The translations under genes were made by a program, and so were the position numbers. DNA of 64,000 nucleotides, taken from assembly GCA_902800625.1 (NCBI GenBank), contig CADCFG010000009.1:1-64000 (forward strand), given 5' to 3'. The notes under the pieces are model-generated. The model was not told the origin of the DNA. It ran no database searches and was given only the letters and a program-made list of their open reading frames with translations. Every line of letters begins with the position of its first letter. The first letter of the stretch is position 1. The DNA comes from an uncultured Eubacteriales bacterium. GTDB lineage: Bacteria; Bacillota; Clostridia; Christensenellales; Aristaeellaceae. Shown here one piece after another: positions 6,898-15,270 of the stretch.

Positions 6898-8838
6898 TTA
6901 CTGCCTGTCTCCCCTGCCCCGGCCCAGCGGGAACTGTCCGATGCGCAGCGCCGTGCCGCCGAAGGGCACCAGCTCGATCACCCGGGCGTCACTGTCGCGG
7001 ACGACAGGTACCATGGGCACGCTGCCCGCGCTGCCGCCGTCCATCTGCCAATCCACGGGCGCGGCCTTCACCAGCACCTTCACGGGGGCCTCGCCCACGC
7101 CGAACGCGCCCGGCTCGCCCTTGGCGTAGACGGCCTTCATGGGCTCGTCCCGCACCAGCGCCCAGTTCCAGGCGTCTCCGGTGGTCACCTGCCAGCTGCC
7201 GTCCTCCAGCTTCTCCCAGTCCTCCCTGGGCTGGAAGGCCATCAGCAACGGGCCCAGCTCCACCGCGCCGGACTGGTGGTACCACTTGGTCACCCGGGGC
7301 ACCGTGGGCAGTTCCACGCGGATCACGTCGCCGGAGCGCCACCTGCGGCGCACGCAGGTCACGTCCCCGGCGCGCACCTGCATGATCTCGCCGTCGGGCA
7401 GGTAGACCATGGGCTGGCGCGTCCAGAAGGGCATGCGCAGGTACAGCGGGAATTCGCAGGGCTGCTTGACGGACACGGCGATTTCCACCGACTGGCTGAA
7501 GGGATAGCCGCCGGACACGCGGATGCGGACGGGCACGCCGTCCAGCACGGCCCGCACGGTGCAGGGCGCATAGCTGACGGCCTGCAGGCCGCCGTCGCTG
7601 GTGGCATACCACAGCGACGAGGCGAACCGCGGCCACGCCTGCTGGCAGCTGGCCAGCCCGCAGCCGTCGTCCAAGCCCACGCCGTACAGGTTGGCGTCGT
7701 CGCCGTGGTTGTACCACTTGCGCTTTTCCCTGGACACCTTCACCTGGTTCACCTGCTCGTCGCACTGGTGGGCGGTCATGTCGGTGGTGAAGGCGGCGGG
7801 CAGCGCGTTGTAGGCCAGCTTCTCCAGGATGTCGGCATACTCCTGGCTGAACTCGCCCAGGCCCAGCAGCGCCTCCAGCGTGCCCATCAGCTCCACGATG
7901 GCGCACAGCTCGCTGCCCTGGGTGGGGCTGTTGCCGTTCAGGTGCTCGTCGCAGATGAACATGCCGCTGGCCACGCCGTGGTGCTTCACCAGCTTGGCCC
8001 AGCCGAACCGGAAGCCGCCCTGCTCCTTGAAGCCGGACTTGAACAGGTTGATGACGCCCGGGGCCTTCAGGCCCATGGCCAGGTTCACGCCGTGGGACAG
8101 GTGGTACTGGGTATGGAAATAGGGGCGCTTGTCGCCGATCAGCGGCTCGTTCTTCTCCTCGCCCAGGGCCTCCTCCAGCCGTTCCCACTTCAGCGACTTG
8201 CTCATGGGCACGGTGTTGGCGAAGGTGTGGAAGTAGTTGGGCCAGTCCAGCGTCTGGCCGCGCAGCTTTTTGCACAGCTCGATCAGGTGCTTCTGGCCGG
8301 TGATGTTGTACAGCCACAGTGCCAGGTCCATGTTCTCGCCGCCCCGGGCCACGGCCCACTCCTTCAGGGGATGGTCCTTCAGGTTGACGTACTGGTACTT
8401 GAAGAATTTATCCATCAGCACCAGCACCCGCTTGTCGCCGGTGGCGGTGAAGTACAGCCGAAGCGCCCGCAGGGCCAGGATCAGCGGCCAGTAGTCGTCG
8501 TTGCCTGCGGGGCCGAACCAGCCGTCCTCGCGCTGGCTGTCGATGATCCAGTCCACGTACTTCCGGGCCTTCTCCTTGAGATCCGCGTCGTCCAGCGTCC
8601 AGGCCAGGGCCACCAGGCCATCCAGGTAGTAGGGCGCGTGCTCGCCGCAGTCGCCCTCGCCGCCCAGCCAGCCGGAATCGGGGCCCACGTCGCTCCAGAG
8701 CTCGTCCAGCTTCGCCGTCAGGCCGTCTCGCTGGGTCTGAAGCTGCTCCAGCAGCCAGTCCTCCGGGTGAATGCTGCCCAGCGGCAGCGGGGAGAGGGCG
8801 TTGGGCGTCAGGGGCGCGCGGTTAAAGATAGGTTTCAT
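6898..8838 (-). CDS. GH127-family (DUF1680) glycoside hydrolase, beta-L-arabinofuranosidase-like
   Basis: 646 aa. No signal peptide, so cytoplasmic. The (alpha/alpha)6-barrel pattern includes GEGDCGEHAPYYLDGLVALAW and an arm with SQREDGWFGP. A GSELC segment matches the Glu-x-Cys part of the GH127 zinc/nucleophile site, but later cysteines appear as HQCDE and LASCQQAWPRF instead of the common CC doublet, so this is a divergent subfamily. The beta-sandwich C-terminus contains LYLRMPFW. It probably releases arabinofuranose or a related pentose from plant oligosaccharides. The start is ATG at 8838; the in-frame start at 8877 lies in upstream repeat-flanking DNA. Confidence 0.85.
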   Translation of the reverse strand: MKPIFNRAPLTPNALSPLPLGSIHPEDWLLEQLQTQRDGLTAKLDELWSDVGPDSGWLGGEGDCGEHAPYYLDGLVALAWTLDDADLKEKARKYVDWIIDSQREDGWFGPAGNDDYWPLILALRALRLYFTATGDKRVLVLMDKFFKYQYVNLKDHPLKEWAVARGGENMDLALWLYNITGQKHLIELCKKLRGQTLDWPNYFHTFANTVPMSKSLKWERLEEALGEEKNEPLIGDKRPYFHTQYHLSHGVNLAMGLKAPGVINLFKSGFKEQGGFRFGWAKLVKHHGVASGMFICDEHLNGNSPTQGSELCAIVELMGTLEALLGLGEFSQEYADILEKLAYNALPAAFTTDMTAHQCDEQVNQVKVSREKRKWYNHGDDANLYGVGLDDGCGLASCQQAWPRFASSLWYATSDGGLQAVSYAPCTVRAVLDGVPVRIRVSGGYPFSQSVEIAVSVKQPCEFPLYLRMPFWTRQPMVYLPDGEIMQVRAGDVTCVRRRWRSGDVIRVELPTVPRVTKWYHQSGAVELGPLLMAFQPREDWEKLEDGSWQVTTGDAWNWALVRDEPMKAVYAKGEPGAFGVGEAPVKVLVKAAPVDWQMDGGSAGSVPMVPVVRDSDARVIELVPFGGTALRIGQFPLGRGRGDRQ

Positions 8839-8878
8839 TGAATACACCTCGTCAGTATGCCTATGGATTCGGTTCAAT

Positions 8879-8960
8879 CAGGAATCAGGAATGAGGAATT
8901 AGGAATGAAAAAAGCGCTTCACTGTACATTCCTCATTCCTCATTTCTCATTCCTCATTCA
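8879..8960. repeat. GGAATGAGGAAT-type inverted repeat
   Basis: Iterated GGAATcAGGAATGAGGAAT units face ATTCCTCATTCCTCATT units across a 20-bp loop. The right arm supplies the stop codon of the methyltransferase gene. The same repeat recurs at 19263-19368 beside lspA. Confidence 0.8.
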
Positions 8961-10084
8961 AATATGCGGTATTCACACTCGATCCTGCCGTTATAGTAAC
9001 GCCTGCGCCGGGTGGCGCGGCGGCCGTATTCCTTCTCAAAGCCCATGTCGGCGCTGAAGGCGCACAGCTTCCAGCCGGGGAAGCGCTTTTGCAGCGCGCC
9101 CAGCTGCCGGGCCACGGCGTGGGCGGCGCGGGCGTTGTCCAGCCGCTCGCCATAGGGCGGGTTGGCGATGAACACGCCGGGCTTGTCCTCCACGGGGATG
9201 TCCCCCGGCATCACGTCGCGCATGTCCTTGACGGAAAGGCCGATGCGTCCGGCAAGGCCCGCTTGCTTCACGTGGCGCTGGGCCAGCTCGATGGCCTCTG
9301 GATTGATGTCGCTGCCGGAGATGTTCAGCGGGCGCTTGAGGCCCTCCTCAAACTTCTTGCGCGCCTCGGCCCGGATGGCCTCGAAGGCCTCGTGGGGAAC
9401 CGTCGGCCAGGCCTCCATGGCGAATTTGCGCGTCAGGCCCGGTGCCCGGTTCAGCGCGATGAACGCCGCCTCGATCAATATCGTGCCCGTGCCGCAGCAG
9501 GGATCGTACAGGGGCTGCCAGGGGTGCCAGCCGCTCTGCAGCACCAGCGCCGCCGCCAGCGTCTCCCGCAGGGGCGCCTCGCCGTTCCAGGTGCGGTAGC
9601 CCCGCTTGGACAGGGGCTCGCCGGAGGTATCCAGCGCCACGGTGACGATGTCGTTTCGGATGGACACGTCCACCTGGAACACCGCCCCGGTCTCGGAGAA
9701 CCAGTCCGCGCCGTAGGCGGCCTTCAGCCGCTCCACCATGGCTCGCTTGGCGATCTTCTGCACGTCGGACGGGCTCATCAGCTGGCTCTTCACGCACTTG
9801 GCCCGGATGGGAAAGCCGGCGTCTGCGCTCAGCAGCTTTTCCCACTGGATGGCCTTCACGCCCTGGAACAGCTCTTCAAAGCTCGTCGCCCTGAACTGGC
9901 CCATCACCAGCATGATCCTGTCGCAGGTGCGCAGCCACAGATTGGCCGTGAAGGCGTCCTCAAAGCCGCCCTCGAACTCCGCGCCGCCCACATCCAGCAC
10001 GCGCACATTCTGCATGCCCAAGTGCTTCAGGTCCCGCCCGGTCATGCCCTCCATGCCGAACGCGGCGCTCGCAATCCACTTCAT
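8954..10084 (-). CDS. THUMP-domain class I RNA methyltransferase (RlmL/YpsC family)
   Basis: 376 aa. The N-terminal MKWIASAAFGMEGMTGRDLKHLG matches the start of family members, so I use the ATG at 10084; an alternative GTG at 10126 lacks a ribosome binding site. A THUMP-like domain (about 40-150) is followed by a Rossmann methyltransferase with the SAM motif DPCCGTGTILIEAA and the catalytic motif IANPPYGERL, typical of N2-guanine RNA methyltransferases acting on 23S rRNA. The stop codon lies inside a GGAATGAGG repeat, hinting that the repeat inserted at the gene's end. Confidence 0.88.
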   Translation of the reverse strand: MKWIASAAFGMEGMTGRDLKHLGMQNVRVLDVGGAEFEGGFEDAFTANLWLRTCDRIMLVMGQFRATSFEELFQGVKAIQWEKLLSADAGFPIRAKCVKSQLMSPSDVQKIAKRAMVERLKAAYGADWFSETGAVFQVDVSIRNDIVTVALDTSGEPLSKRGYRTWNGEAPLRETLAAALVLQSGWHPWQPLYDPCCGTGTILIEAAFIALNRAPGLTRKFAMEAWPTVPHEAFEAIRAEARKKFEEGLKRPLNISGSDINPEAIELAQRHVKQAGLAGRIGLSVKDMRDVMPGDIPVEDKPGVFIANPPYGERLDNARAAHAVARQLGALQKRFPGWKLCAFSADMGFEKEYGRRATRRRRYYNGRIECEYRIFE

Positions 10085-10225
10085 ATCCAAACGCTCTCCA
10101 TCAATGGCGATCCAATATTCTTCCACAATCCATTATAAATGAAAAGACCCCATCCTGCAAGGGATGGGAGGCCCTGTCGTATATTTTAACCTGCTGTCGA
10201 AAGCGAGGTCTGTCAAAACAGTGTG

Positions 10226-10254
10226 TTGCGCCAGGGTCGAATCGCATGTATAAT
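10226..10254 (+). promoter_or_regulatory. Promoter of the 10294 gene
   Basis: TTGCGC (10226-10231), 17 bp, TATAAT (10249-10254), 39 bp before the start. Confidence 0.65.
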
Positions 10255-10293
10255 GGATTCAGTAATCCATAATCCCACCAAGGAGGCGCGACC

Positions 10294-11337
10294 ATGTTGA
10301 AAAAGGCCCTGTCGGCGCTGATCGCGCTGGCGCTCCTTGCCGTTACCACCCTGGCTGAACCGGCGGACCCGCCGGACATCTTCATTCCCCAGAAACTGGT
10401 GCCGACAATCAACAGCTTCATGGCCGACCTGGCCGCCGCCATGACAGAGCTTTCCGGGGAGGAACAGGCCGAGTTTGCCCGGTCGCTGGCCCTGGGCCCC
10501 GCCGACAGCCAGGGCCTGCTCACATTCTACAGCAACACCGACGGGAGCCTGGAGCTGACCGCCTACTGCGAGGGGCGCGCCATGGACCCGACCCAGCCGG
10601 CGGACACCATCGGCTTCGTGCTGCACGACGCGCTGGGCGAACACGGCATCCACCTGGTCCGCGCGGCGGTGGCAAAGTCCATTGCGCAGCTCGACAGTCG
10701 CGTGGACCCCGAAGCGCTCGGCTCCTGGCTGGCAAACGCTCAACACACCGGGGACCGCTTCGACATGGACGGCTGCTGCCTGGTGCTGCTCCGGGCAGAC
10801 GGCTACTGGAGCTATTCACTGCTGTCCGGCAAGCGCACGATCGACGCCCAGCCAACGCCCGCCCCTGCTCAGGAGCTCTCCGATCCCGCCGGGCAGAACC
10901 TGCAAATCGGCGATATGCTGATCGAGTGGAATGGTTTTTCCGCGCAGCTGCTGCGGGTCGTGCCGGAGCAATTCAGCGCTGAAGACACCTTTCTCTCCCT
11001 GTACTGCCGCATAATCAACGACAGTGAGCGTCGCCTGTGGCTCAAGGCAGAGAACGCCACGGTCAACGGCATATCCGTGGACAGCTTCGGCGCCGCCGAC
11101 ATCGGCGCGGGCACTGACAGCGGAGGCTATTCCGACAAGGGCCTGTTCCTCAAGCCCCACGACTCCGCCGACACCGCCGCTATCCGGGCGCTGCTGGCGC
11201 CGGAAACCGTCGTCCTCACGCTGGAGGTCATGGACGGAGAGACCCGTGAAACGCTGGTCACGCGCACGGTCACGCTGCCCCTTGGAGAATTACTCGCACC
11301 CACCCCCATGCCATTGGAGGGATGGTTTTGGCCATAG
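10294..11337 (+). CDS. Secreted protein of unknown function
   Basis: 347 aa. AAGGAGG lies 8 bp before the ATG. A clear signal peptide (LSALIALALLAVTTLA) has an Ala-type cleavage context and no lipobox Cys. Mature part: an alpha/beta region (about 30-180), a short Pro-rich linker (PTPAPA, about 190), then a beta-rich domain (about 205-335) with the FLSLYCRIINDSERRLWLKAENATVNG pattern seen in DUF4352-like immunoglobulin folds. No catalytic residues recognised. It is monocistronic, with its own promoter and terminator. Confidence 0.8.
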   Translation: MLKKALSALIALALLAVTTLAEPADPPDIFIPQKLVPTINSFMADLAAAMTELSGEEQAEFARSLALGPADSQGLLTFYSNTDGSLELTAYCEGRAMDPTQPADTIGFVLHDALGEHGIHLVRAAVAKSIAQLDSRVDPEALGSWLANAQHTGDRFDMDGCCLVLLRADGYWSYSLLSGKRTIDAQPTPAPAQELSDPAGQNLQIGDMLIEWNGFSAQLLRVVPEQFSAEDTFLSLYCRIINDSERRLWLKAENATVNGISVDSFGAADIGAGTDSGGYSDKGLFLKPHDSADTAAIRALLAPETVVLTLEVMDGETRETLVTRTVTLPLGELLAPTPMPLEGWFWP

Positions 11338-11360
11338 ACCGGCGGCCAACAGGCGACAAT

Positions 11361-11389
11361 GAAGCCTTCCCTTTCGGGAAGGCTTCGTT
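11361..11389. terminator. Terminator after the 10294 gene
   Basis: GAAGCCTTCCC, TTTC loop, GGGAAGGCTTC, then GTTG. Probably bidirectional between convergent genes. Confidence 0.75.
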
Positions 11390-11404
11390 GATTGAACGCA
11401 ATCG

Positions 11405-12415
11405 CTAACCGTTGCTGCCGTCGTTGTCCACATTCCCCCGGAAGTACTCCAGGATCCCGTGCCACCAGGGGAACAGCACGTCATCCGGCGAGCGGTAGAT
11501 CTCGTGCCGCGCGCCCTCCACCAGGATGCGCTGGCCGTTTTTCAGCCGCGCCACGAAGGCCTTCTGGGCCCCGGGCATCACCGAGCCGTCGTTCTCGGCG
11601 GTGAACACCCGCACCGGCGTCTCGATCCTCTCCACCGCGCCCTCCGCCAGCAGCATGCGGTTCGCCCGCAGCGCCTGAGCCGTCCAGCCGTAGGTGGGGC
11701 CGTTGTTCTGGAAGGCGGGCGTAGCAGCCTTCATGGCGTCATACCAGTCGAAGCGCTCCCTGCCGGAGGCCGCGGAGGTGGCGAAATCCTCCGGCCCGGA
11801 ATAGGGCCGGGAGGCGAAGATGCGCTTCTTGTCCTTGCCCAGCCGCTTGGCGACGCCGCACATCAGCCGCGCCGCCCCCACGGGCAGCCCGGACAGGTTC
11901 GGCTCGATCATCGGCGCGCAAAGGGCCGCCCGCTCAAAGACGCCGTCGTGCCGCTGAAGATACAGCGAGGACACCGCGCCGCCCATGGAGTGGGCGAACA
12001 GGAACCAGGGCTTGGGCATGCCGGACAGCAGCCTGTCCACCACGATCTCCAGGTCCCGCACGTATTCGTCGAAGTCGTCCACGTGGGTCACCGACCCCTC
12101 GGCCAGCCCCGGCGCGCGCCAGGAGCGCCCGTGGCCCCGCTGGTCGTAGGCCACAGCGCTGTAGCCCACGGTAAGCAGCGAGTGAATCAGCTCGGCGAAC
12201 TTGTCCGCGTTCTCGGTAAAACCGTGGACGATCACCACCGTGCCCCGCGCGTTTTCCGCGTCAAACCGACTGGTGAACAGCGGCGCGCCGCCGTCGCCCG
12301 GGATCGTCTCGTCCCGCCGCCGGGCGTTGATCGACGGCAGCACCGCCCCGTTCATCGTCCGGGCATACTCCGCCGAAAACACCAGGCCATCGGGGTTGAA
12401 AAGGGAGTTGGACAT
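11405..12415 (-). CDS. Alpha/beta hydrolase (lysophospholipase / monoacylglycerol-lipase-like)
   Basis: 336 aa. The Serine aminopeptidase S33/Hydrolase_4 pattern is present: VVIVHGFTENADKFAELI near residue 55, AYDQRGHGRS near 95, nucleophile Ser in FAHSMGGAVSSLY near 142, a late acid in VFTAENDGSVMPGA, and the catalytic His in GARHEIYRS. Cytoplasmic, no signal peptide. It probably cleaves monoacylglycerol or lysophospholipid esters, but the exact substrate is unknown. AAGGAGG precedes the ATG. It lies downstream of the leftward sugar-symporter gene with a gap of about 90 bp. Confidence 0.85.
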   Translation of the reverse strand: MSNSLFNPDGLVFSAEYARTMNGAVLPSINARRRDETIPGDGGAPLFTSRFDAENARGTVVIVHGFTENADKFAELIHSLLTVGYSAVAYDQRGHGRSWRAPGLAEGSVTHVDDFDEYVRDLEIVVDRLLSGMPKPWFLFAHSMGGAVSSLYLQRHDGVFERAALCAPMIEPNLSGLPVGAARLMCGVAKRLGKDKKRIFASRPYSGPEDFATSAASGRERFDWYDAMKAATPAFQNNGPTYGWTAQALRANRMLLAEGAVERIETPVRVFTAENDGSVMPGAQKAFVARLKNGQRILVEGARHEIYRSPDDVLFPWWHGILEYFRGNVDNDGSNG

Positions 12416-12507
12416 GGTGGGGCCTCCTTGTTCGTCATGGGAAAAACGACCTTCGCCTTCTTCTTATGCGCCGAAGCGCAATTCACGATCCTGATTTGCA
12501 AGGCAAA

Positions 12508-13878
12508 TCAGGATTTCCTCAGTATCCTCGCGTAGACCTTCTTCTCGTTATACAGCATGAACAGCACGCCGCCGAGCACGCAGACCGCGGCCGCAGCGAT
12601 GGCGGTGATGCGATAGCCCAGGCCGGTCTCCTGGCCGATGGTGGCGAAGGCCGTCACCAGCAGCATGGCGATGGACTGGCCCAGCTTGAAGGCAAAGGTG
12701 CGGGCGGCGAAGAACATGCCGCTGCGGTTCTCGCCGCTCTCCAGGGCGTCGCACTCGGAGATGTCCGCCACCACGGCCTGGGGCAGTATGCCGAAGATGG
12801 CCATGGCCGGAGCCGCCACCACGCACAGTATGTAGCCCTGCACGGCGGGCGGGATGGGCAGGCTGCTGCCGAAGAAGGCGGTGTAGACGAAGCTGACGGT
12901 GAACACGCAGAAGGCGAACAGGATCAGCTTCTTCTTGCCGAATTTGGGCGTCAGCTTGTTGATGGGCACGTAGAACAGCACGCTCAGCGCCGTCATCAGC
13001 ACGAAGTACATCGTGCTCATGCTCTCGTCCAGCTTGAGCAGGCTGGTGACGAAGAAGGGCAGCGCCGTCTGGAACATGGTGATGCCCAGGAAGTAGGCGA
13101 TGTCCGAAGCCACGAACACGCGGAAGTCCTTGTTCTTGAAGGTGGCCGCCAGGGACTTCATCGCCGTGGACTCGCTGGGCGCGGCGGTGACGTATTCCTT
13201 CTCCTTGATGGTGAACACGGGCACGAACATGCAGATCATGCCGATCAGCGCCATGCCGGTGAAGGTGAGCCGGATGGCCAGCACGCGCTCCAGGCCCATG
13301 CCCTGCAGCATGCCCCAGACCACCGGCGCCAGATAGGCCATGGCCATGCCGGCGATGTATGTGAACGAGATGGAGGTGGATATGGCCATGCGGGTCTTCT
13401 GGTCGGCGCCCAGCTCCGGGATCAGCGCGTTATAGGGCGTGCAGTACATGGTCATGAACAGGTAGAACAGCATCAGCATCACGAACAGGAAACCGGCGTT
13501 CAGCCAGCTTTCGCCGTTCACGGGCGACCAGAAGGTGAAGATGCAGGCCAGCGCGAAGGGCACCGCCGCCGCCCGCATGAACGGGATACGCCGGCCGTCC
13601 TTGCTCTTGCAACGGTCGGACAGCGAGGCGATCAGCGGGTCGGTCACGGCGTCGAAGATGCGGCCGAAGGCGGTGATCGCGCCCAGGATGGTCAGCACGC
13701 CCAGGATCGCCAGGCCCTGGGGTATGAAGATGGGCTGGCCCGCCTGCTGGGTGGCCAGGTCGGGCTGGTAGTAGTTCACCAGCCAGCTGGAGATCAGCGC
13801 CGCCAGCACCGACCAGCCGAACTGGCCCACGGCAAAGCACCAGACCTTGCCGGTGGACAATTTCTTGGTTGCACTCAT
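12508..13878 (-). CDS. GPH-family (MFS) sugar:cation symporter
   Basis: 456 aa, about 12 transmembrane helices. The family signature FGRIFDAVTDPLIASLSDRCKSKDGRRIPFM after helix 2 is characteristic of glycoside-pentoside-hexuronide symporters (MelB/XynB-type), and a second loop signature is present in the C-half. It probably imports an oligosaccharide or glycoside with Na+ or H+. With a GH127 hydrolase a few kb away, pentose-containing glycans are plausible substrates, but that is inference. GGGGGAGAG precedes the ATG. Confidence 0.9.
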   Translation of the reverse strand: MSATKKLSTGKVWCFAVGQFGWSVLAALISSWLVNYYQPDLATQQAGQPIFIPQGLAILGVLTILGAITAFGRIFDAVTDPLIASLSDRCKSKDGRRIPFMRAAAVPFALACIFTFWSPVNGESWLNAGFLFVMLMLFYLFMTMYCTPYNALIPELGADQKTRMAISTSISFTYIAGMAMAYLAPVVWGMLQGMGLERVLAIRLTFTGMALIGMICMFVPVFTIKEKEYVTAAPSESTAMKSLAATFKNKDFRVFVASDIAYFLGITMFQTALPFFVTSLLKLDESMSTMYFVLMTALSVLFYVPINKLTPKFGKKKLILFAFCVFTVSFVYTAFFGSSLPIPPAVQGYILCVVAAPAMAIFGILPQAVVADISECDALESGENRSGMFFAARTFAFKLGQSIAMLLVTAFATIGQETGLGYRITAIAAAAVCVLGGVLFMLYNEKKVYARILRKS

Positions 13879-14536
13879 GTTTCTCTCCCCCTGTATGCGT
13901 TTTTCAGTGGTGTGAATATTTTAACATAGAAACCGCACGGGGGCAAGAGGGAAAACACTTCCGGAGCCCCTTCGGGGATTCAGTTTCCGGAGGGGAATCG
14001 AAGAGCGCTTCTTTTTGCGCTTCGCGCCATCTCTCCCCAGTGAGATGGGGAGGCAAGGCGGGCGGCACAACTCCGCCCCTTCAAGGGCGTTTTCGAAATC
14101 CCGATCCTCGCTGATCCCTTCATCGCTGGGCGGCATGGTTCTCAGAACTATGGAACAAGCGAGCGGGCGCGCGTGGTGCGCCGCCGCGCAGTTCGTTTGT
14201 TCTGAAACCATGCCGCCGAAAAAAACGTTCCCCGTTTCCCTTCCCGAAATTGTTTCCAAGGGGAGGACCCGGGGAACGCTCTTTTTTTGGCGGCCTGCGC
14301 TCGCTGTTCAGTGAAGCTTCGCGTTCGGCACCCTGCGCCGAGCCGCTCGCTTCAATTCACGACTCGGCAGGCCGCCGCTGTATGGGGGATCAGCGACAAA
14401 GGCGGCGTTCCTGAAGGGCTGCCCCACCGCCCCTTCGGGGCACCTCTCCACCGCGGCAGGGAGACTTTGGTTTGCGCAGGCATAAGCCAGCGGGGGCGGC
14501 GCGATGCCGTCCCCGCAGGGGAATCTGCGATTCTGT
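13879..14536. other. Gene-free interval with repeats
   Basis: No convincing gene. It contains a TTCCGGAG...CCCCTTCGGGG hairpin (about 13950-14000), a CTCCCCAGTGAGATGGGGAG hairpin, copy B of the three-hairpin element, a GCCCCACCGCCCCTTCGGGGC hairpin and a GGGGGCGGCGCGATGCCGTCCCC hairpin ending by about 14521. Confidence 0.7.
14100..14376 (+). repeat. Three-hairpin mosaic element, copy B
   Basis: Entry CCCGATCCTCGCTGATCCC at 14100. Hairpin 1 at 14129-14217 with GGCGGCATGGTTCTCAGAAC pairing to GTTCTGAAACCATGCCGCC, a stem sequence unlike copies A and C. Middle hairpin 14218-14288 with A-run/T-run and CGTTCCCCG/CGGGGAACG. Hairpin 2 at 14289-14376, nearly identical to hairpin 2 of copy A. Confidence 0.85.
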
Positions 14537-15238
14537 TTACAAAGTCCGGATCAGCTTCACGCACCGGCCCAGCACCTTCACATCCACGATGGTGCCCACC
14601 GTGGCGGAAAATTCGTGGTCGAAGGCCTGCATCTGGATGCGGCCGCCGTCCAGCTTCAAGAGCCTGCGCACCATGCGCTCGCCCTTGTGCTCCACCAGCA
14701 TCAGCGCGTTGTCCTCCACCTTCGCGGTGGGTACCACCAGCAGAAGGTCGCCGGCGTGGACGCGGAAGCCCCGCAGCATATCGTCGGGCACGCGGTAGTA
14801 CAGCACCTTGTCCGGCGCGCCGCCCTCGATCTTGCCGGAGACGATGGGCGTGAGCACGTGCTCGATCACCAGGCCGTCCTCGGCCATCACCGGCACCCGC
14901 TTCACCACGCCGCCCAGGGCGTCCAGCCAGGCGTCGGAGGATTCCTCCGCGGCCTTGCGGGCGTTCTCGGCCTGCTCCTTGGCGTCCAACACATAGGCCC
15001 GGGGCTTCGGGCGCAGCTTCACCTCCGGCTCCGCCGCCACCTCCAGCTCCGTGGACACCGGGTTGGCCACGCCCAGCACCTTCAATATCCGCTGGGCCTG
15101 GTCATCGGAGACGATCTTCCGTCCCGCCTCCACGTCCTTGATGTAGCTCTCCGCCAGGCCGCACTTCTTGCCCAGCGCCTTTTCCGTCATTTTGGCCTTG
15201 ACCCGCGCCGCGCGGATGGTGTCGCCCAATCGGCTCAT
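14537..15238 (-). CDS. XRE regulator with degenerate S24-like C-terminus
   Basis: 233 aa. An N-terminal MBF1/XRE-type HTH (about 5-60; MTEKALGKKCGLAESYIKDVEAGRK) is followed by an Ala/Glu-rich linker. A C-terminal domain (about 120-230) has the layout of LexA/S24 folds. Where S24 proteins have Ser (GDSM) this has DDMLRGF, and the Lys position reads GERMVRRLL, so the Ser/Lys dyad looks absent and autoproteolysis is unlikely. It probably senses by protein or ligand binding. It lies 32 bp downstream of the leftward L,D-transpeptidase gene, so probably in one transcript with it. Confidence 0.8.
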   Translation of the reverse strand: MSRLGDTIRAARVKAKMTEKALGKKCGLAESYIKDVEAGRKIVSDDQAQRILKVLGVANPVSTELEVAAEPEVKLRPKPRAYVLDAKEQAENARKAAEESSDAWLDALGGVVKRVPVMAEDGLVIEHVLTPIVSGKIEGGAPDKVLYYRVPDDMLRGFRVHAGDLLLVVPTAKVEDNALMLVEHKGERMVRRLLKLDGGRIQMQAFDHEFSATVGTIVDVKVLGRCVKLIRTL

Positions 15239-15270
15239 ATCGGTTCCCTCCGGGTTGTGATGGATGGGGT

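Noticed and set aside
10138..10165. Hairpin CCCATCC/GGGATGG as terminator or attenuator of the methyltransferase gene
   Set aside because: It is oriented to terminate leftward transcripts but no gene lies upstream of it on that strand, and the likely promoter -10 lies after it; left unassigned.
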